Shown here in pieces: positions 62,209 through 64,000 of a stretch of 64,000 nt of DNA. The first letter of the stretch is position 1. Each line of letters begins with the position of its first letter. The translations under genes were made by a program, and so were the position numbers. The notes below the pieces were generated by a model that worked only from the letters and a program-made list of their open reading frames with translations, had not been told where the DNA came from and ran no database searches. Origin of the DNA: Anderseniella sp039978075. Its GTDB lineage: Bacteria > Pseudomonadota > Alphaproteobacteria > Rhizobiales > Aestuariivirgaceae. The stretch spans positions 62,001 through 126,000 of the forward strand of contig JBDWCA010000005.1 in the NCBI GenBank assembly GCA_039978075.1, in the 5' to 3' direction.

Positions 62209-62991
62209 ATGATCCTCGATATAAACGTTCACCTCCATTATCGCCTCGCGCAACCGACTGATCTGCTGTTGCACATAGAAGCCGCCGATGGCGCGGGACA
62301 GCGGCTTGTGAGCGCCAATATCGACCTGAGCGAAACCGAGTACTTTTCCCGTATTGCGGCTGAGGACAGCCTGGGTGAGCGTATATGGTTGCGCAGTGAC
62401 GGTGATTTTTTGTGTGACTACTCAGCCAGAATGGACGTCCAGCGTCCTGTGCCGGAGATCGGGTCTCTGGATGGTGTGGCACCACATCTTCTGCCGGCAG
62501 GTGCCGTGAGGTACCTGATGCCGTCGCGGTATTGCCCGAGCGACGAGTTACAGTCGTTTGTCTCGGCAGAGTTCGGGCAGCTTTCCGGCGGTGCCCGTAT
62601 TGTGGCCATGCGAGACTGGATTGGTGACAAGTTTCAGTATGTCCCGGGCTCGAGCACAGGCCAGACCACGGCACTGGATACGTTCGTGCAGCGACAGGGG
62701 ATATGCCGCGACTTTGCCCACGTGATGATCTGCCTTGCGCGGGCTTCTGCCATACCGGCCCGGTTTGCCAGTGTTTATGCACCAGACGTCACGCCTGCGG
62801 ACTTCCATGCCATGGCAGAGGTGTTTCTGGATGGTGCCTGGCATCTGGTAGATGCCACGGGAATGGCACAGGCGGACGCAACTGCCGTCATCGGCGTCGG
62901 GCTTGATGCCGCAGAAGTTGCATTTTTGAGCAGTTACGGTCCGATGCAGTTGATCGCTCAATCCGTTGGCGTGTCTGTCACCAAGGATTGA
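62209..62991 (+). CDS. Transglutaminase-like domain protein
   Basis: A 260-residue protein with an N-terminal beta domain and the transglutaminase-like core. The triad is visible: Cys in RQGICRDFAHVMICLARAS, His in DFHAMAEVFL and Asp in WHLVDATGMA. Bacterial members act mostly as cysteine proteases or amidases. It starts 108 bases after the aminotransferase gene. Its stop nearly meets the convergent LysR gene. Confidence 0.9.
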   Translation: MILDINVHLHYRLAQPTDLLLHIEAADGAGQRLVSANIDLSETEYFSRIAAEDSLGERIWLRSDGDFLCDYSARMDVQRPVPEIGSLDGVAPHLLPAGAVRYLMPSRYCPSDELQSFVSAEFGQLSGGARIVAMRDWIGDKFQYVPGSSTGQTTALDTFVQRQGICRDFAHVMICLARASAIPARFASVYAPDVTPADFHAMAEVFLDGAWHLVDATGMAQADATAVIGVGLDAAEVAFLSSYGPMQLIAQSVGVSVTKD

Positions 62992-62992
62992 G

Positions 62993-63904
62993 TCAGACAG
63001 GCTGCGCTGCACCGGAATCTGAAGCCTCGGCTTCTGCCATGAGCCATTCACGGAACGCCTTGACCTTGGGCCGTTTCAGGCTGGCTTCGGGACACACCAT
63101 GTAATAGGCGTACTCGCCGGGGAGGGCGAAATCGAATGGTTTTACCAGGCGGCCCGCCGCAAGGGCGTTCTGTACCAGAACACTGCGCGCCAACGCGACA
63201 CCGTCGCCCTGCTCGGCGGCCAGGAGAACCAGATTCGAATGCTGATAACCGGGGCCTTTGCTTGAATCGATGGCATCCTCACCCGTTGCCATCAACCACA
63301 TCCGCCAGTCGACGCGCAGGTCGTCATGCAACAAGGTATGGTTCTTCAGATCTGCCGGGCAGGACAGGGGAGGTCCCGATTGTATCAATGACGGCGCGCA
63401 CACCGGAAACACTTCCTCCGTCATTAATCGCTCGACACTCAAACCGGGCCAGTTCCCGACACCGTAGCGAATTGCCATGTCCATGTTCACCCGGTCAAAA
63501 TCGATACTTTCATCCGACGTTGAGATGCGGACATCGATGTCCGGATTTGATCTTCGGAAGCGGCCAAGTTTGGGCACCAGCCAGGTCGCGGCAAACGAAT
63601 CCATGGTTGTAACCGTCAGCACGCCGGATTGATCCTGATGATGCAGTCTGTCGACGGCAGATGCCATTATGTCGAGTGCTTCGCTGACTGCCGGAAACAG
63701 CGCCTGACCGGCCGGTGTCAATATCAGGGCACGGTTCAGGCGCTTGAACACCGGCATCCCCAGATGTTCCTCCAGTGCCTTGATCTGATGGCTCACCGCT
63801 GCCTGTGTCACATGCAGTTCTTCTGCTGCAAGAGTGAAACTCAAGTGTCGCGCAGCCGCTTCAAAGGCGCGCATTGCATTCAGGGATGGTAATCGTCTGG
63901 CCAT
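62993..63904 (-). CDS. LysR-family regulator, GcvA type
   Basis: A 303-residue regulator. LPSLNAMRAFEAAARHLSFT and ELHVTQAAVSHQIKALEEHLG form the helix-turn-helix, and the effector domain contains LVPKLGRFRRSNPDIDVRIS and MAIRYGVGNWPGLSVERLM, which is the GcvA branch. GcvA controls glycine cleavage; here the effector and targets are unknown. The gene lies close to the window end, with a possible operator palindrome just upstream. Confidence 0.93.
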   Translation of the reverse strand: MARRLPSLNAMRAFEAAARHLSFTLAAEELHVTQAAVSHQIKALEEHLGMPVFKRLNRALILTPAGQALFPAVSEALDIMASAVDRLHHQDQSGVLTVTTMDSFAATWLVPKLGRFRRSNPDIDVRISTSDESIDFDRVNMDMAIRYGVGNWPGLSVERLMTEEVFPVCAPSLIQSGPPLSCPADLKNHTLLHDDLRVDWRMWLMATGEDAIDSSKGPGYQHSNLVLLAAEQGDGVALARSVLVQNALAAGRLVKPFDFALPGEYAYYMVCPEASLKRPKVKAFREWLMAEAEASDSGAAQPV

Positions 63905-63905
63905 G

Positions 63906-63943
63906 ATGGTTTGATAAGAAAAATTAACTCACAAATCAACCAT
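63906..63943. promoter_or_regulatory. Inverted repeat upstream of the LysR gene, possible operator
   Basis: ATGGTTTGAT (63906-63915) is mirrored as ATCAACCAT (63935-63943) with one base missing. It directly precedes the LysR-type gene and could be its own binding site; the 19-base centre is longer than the usual T-N11-A box. Confidence 0.3.
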
Positions 63944-64000
63944 ATATCTGACAAAAAGCGATATTTTGCGGTGAATTTGTCATAAATTGGACCGCTCTGA

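Overview
The window looks like chromosomal DNA from a GC-rich alphaproteobacterium, most likely of the order Hyphomicrobiales. The basis is gene content and style: a form I CO dehydrogenase operon of the Oligotropha type, a thiCOSGEFD operon behind a TPP riboswitch, rplM-rpsI, COX15-type heme A synthase, and dense ATGA-coupled operons. No rRNA, tRNA, CRISPR array, transposase or phage gene was seen. Taxonomy is an inference.

Layout. 0-7 kb: an RND efflux pump (partial), a small K+ channel, a CPBP membrane protease, and a Tat-exported PepSY-like protein next to a PhoP/PhoQ-type two-component system. 7.3-11.7 kb: a copper/respiration locus (SCO1, a YcnI-PCuAC fusion, a DUF2946-like protein, HupE-like protein and its membrane-anchored partner). 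11.9-20.6 kb: a CO-oxidation cluster, coxC-like MHYT-LytTR regulator followed by coxMSLDEFG; CoxL carries the form I AYRCSFR signature. 20.6-27 kb: a compact YcaO-TfuA RiPP locus with a candidate 62-residue precursor and a SARP-TPR regulator, divergent from a PilZ protein. 27-29.6 kb: small membrane protein, XRE regulator, outer-membrane barrel. 29.9-38.7 kb: a giant secreted Cys-rich protein divergent from an ECF sigma, anti-sigma, subtilase and FAD-monooxygenase operon. 38.8-42.5 kb: a lower-GC stretch with decayed repeats, a small exported protein and a cytochrome c / PQQ dehydrogenase pair. 42.5-50.7 kb: rplM-rpsI, thioesterase, enoyl-CoA hydratase, VOC and CoA-binding proteins, metY, ctaA and a TPR-2OG oxygenase. 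50.7-58.1 kb: dusA and the thiamine operon. 58.1-64 kb: MarR-amidohydrolase, sulfotransferase, class V aminotransferase, transglutaminase-like protein and a GcvA-type LysR regulator.

The best candidates for something undescribed are: (1) the SARP/YcaO/TfuA RiPP locus, with tandem direct repeats upstream of the candidate precursor gene; (2) a dispersed bipartite stem-loop repeat in four intergenic copies, one fused to the precursor stop codon, whose stem shows compensatory changes; (3) three 9-bp direct repeats at 20-21 bp spacing in front of coxM, which match the geometry expected of a LytTR regulator; (4) the ECF-sigma/subtilase/giant Cys-rich protein cassette, whose two divergent transcripts share a 9-bp promoter word. 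All functional statements come from reading the sequence; no search was run.
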